NCBI GenBank assembly: GCA_017630115.1
Contig: JAGBVY010000017.1
Location: 1-14,202 of the forward strand
Direction: 5' to 3'
Length of the DNA stretch: 14,202 nucleotides
Source: Tidjanibacter sp.
Lineage (GTDB): Bacteria > Bacteroidota > Bacteroidia > Bacteroidales > Rikenellaceae
Below the pieces are notes generated by a model. It did not search any database. It had not been told where the DNA came from and saw only the letters and a list, made by a program, of their open reading frames with translations. Both the position numbers and the translations under genes were made by a program. Positions within the stretch are counted from its first letter, which is position 1; each line of letters begins with the position of its first letter. Of the stretch, positions 14,159 to 14,202 are shown in pieces.

Positions 14159-14202
14159 CACTCTTTGGGGTCTTGTCTGTAAATCATACAAAAATTAGAA
14201 CA

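Larger units (their letters stand above)
13957..14176. repeat. 11-bp inverted repeat bounding a promoter segment
   Basis: ACAAGACCCCA (13957-13967) is the exact inverse of TGGGGTCTTGT (14166-14176). The 198 bp between the arms contain the minus-strand promoter that would drive the small peptide and lipoprotein. Size and layout match invertible promoters described in Bacteroidota. Identity does not extend past 11 bp. Confidence 0.55.
13810..14202. other. Gene-free structured leader and regulatory region
   Basis: About 390 bases hold no convincing gene. What can be seen, from left to right: an imperfect inverted repeat (13890-13914 with 13947-13972), an 11-bp inverted-repeat arm (13957-13967), a long hairpin (13968-14010), a minus-strand promoter (14129-14158) and the second 11-bp arm (14166-14176). 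A transcript from the promoter would have an untranslated leader of about 310 nt before the 42-aa gene. Confidence 0.7.

Overview
The window looks like a chromosomal segment of a member of the Bacteroidales (phylum Bacteroidota). Four things point there: TAnnTTTG-type -7 promoter elements; start codons without Shine-Dalgarno sequences; signal peptides cut just before Gln; and a fimbrillin-like/BspA-repeat lipoprotein together with a DAHP synthase carrying a C-terminal chorismate mutase. I cannot name the genus from sequence alone. No tRNA, rRNA, CRISPR array, transposase or recombinase gene was seen.

Left end (1-1240): the 5' part of the SRP RNA gene (ffs, minus strand, cut by the window edge) is divergent from mltG, the membrane-anchored lytic transglycosylase that terminates peptidoglycan glycan strands. 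mltG ends at a clear intrinsic terminator.

Region 1299-7521: a tight five-gene operon of exported proteins of unknown function, with a promoter in front and a terminator behind. At least four of the five, perhaps all, carry a small module that resembles the LPP20/FlgT-N type of periplasmic domain. The last two genes are tandem paralogs. The signal-peptide codons of the third gene hold a near-perfect 16-bp hairpin. This is the best candidate in the window for an undescribed system, probably an envelope or surface assembly.

Region 7500-11585: a three-gene aromatic-amino-acid operon in which three ORFs encode five activities: DAHP synthase fused to chorismate mutase, type I dehydroquinate dehydratase fused to EPSP synthase, and chorismate synthase. 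Together they start, feed and finish the shikimate pathway and commit chorismate to prephenate. aroB, aroE and aroK must lie elsewhere. The promoter overlaps a perfect palindrome.

Region 11660-14202 (minus strand, visibly more AT-rich): a 42-aa peptide gene followed by a large surface lipoprotein made of a fimbrillin-like N-terminal half and BspA-type leucine-rich repeats. Their likely promoter lies about 310 nt upstream, inside a roughly 200-bp segment bounded by an 11-bp perfect inverted repeat and containing a long hairpin. This layout suggests a phase-variable, invertible promoter.
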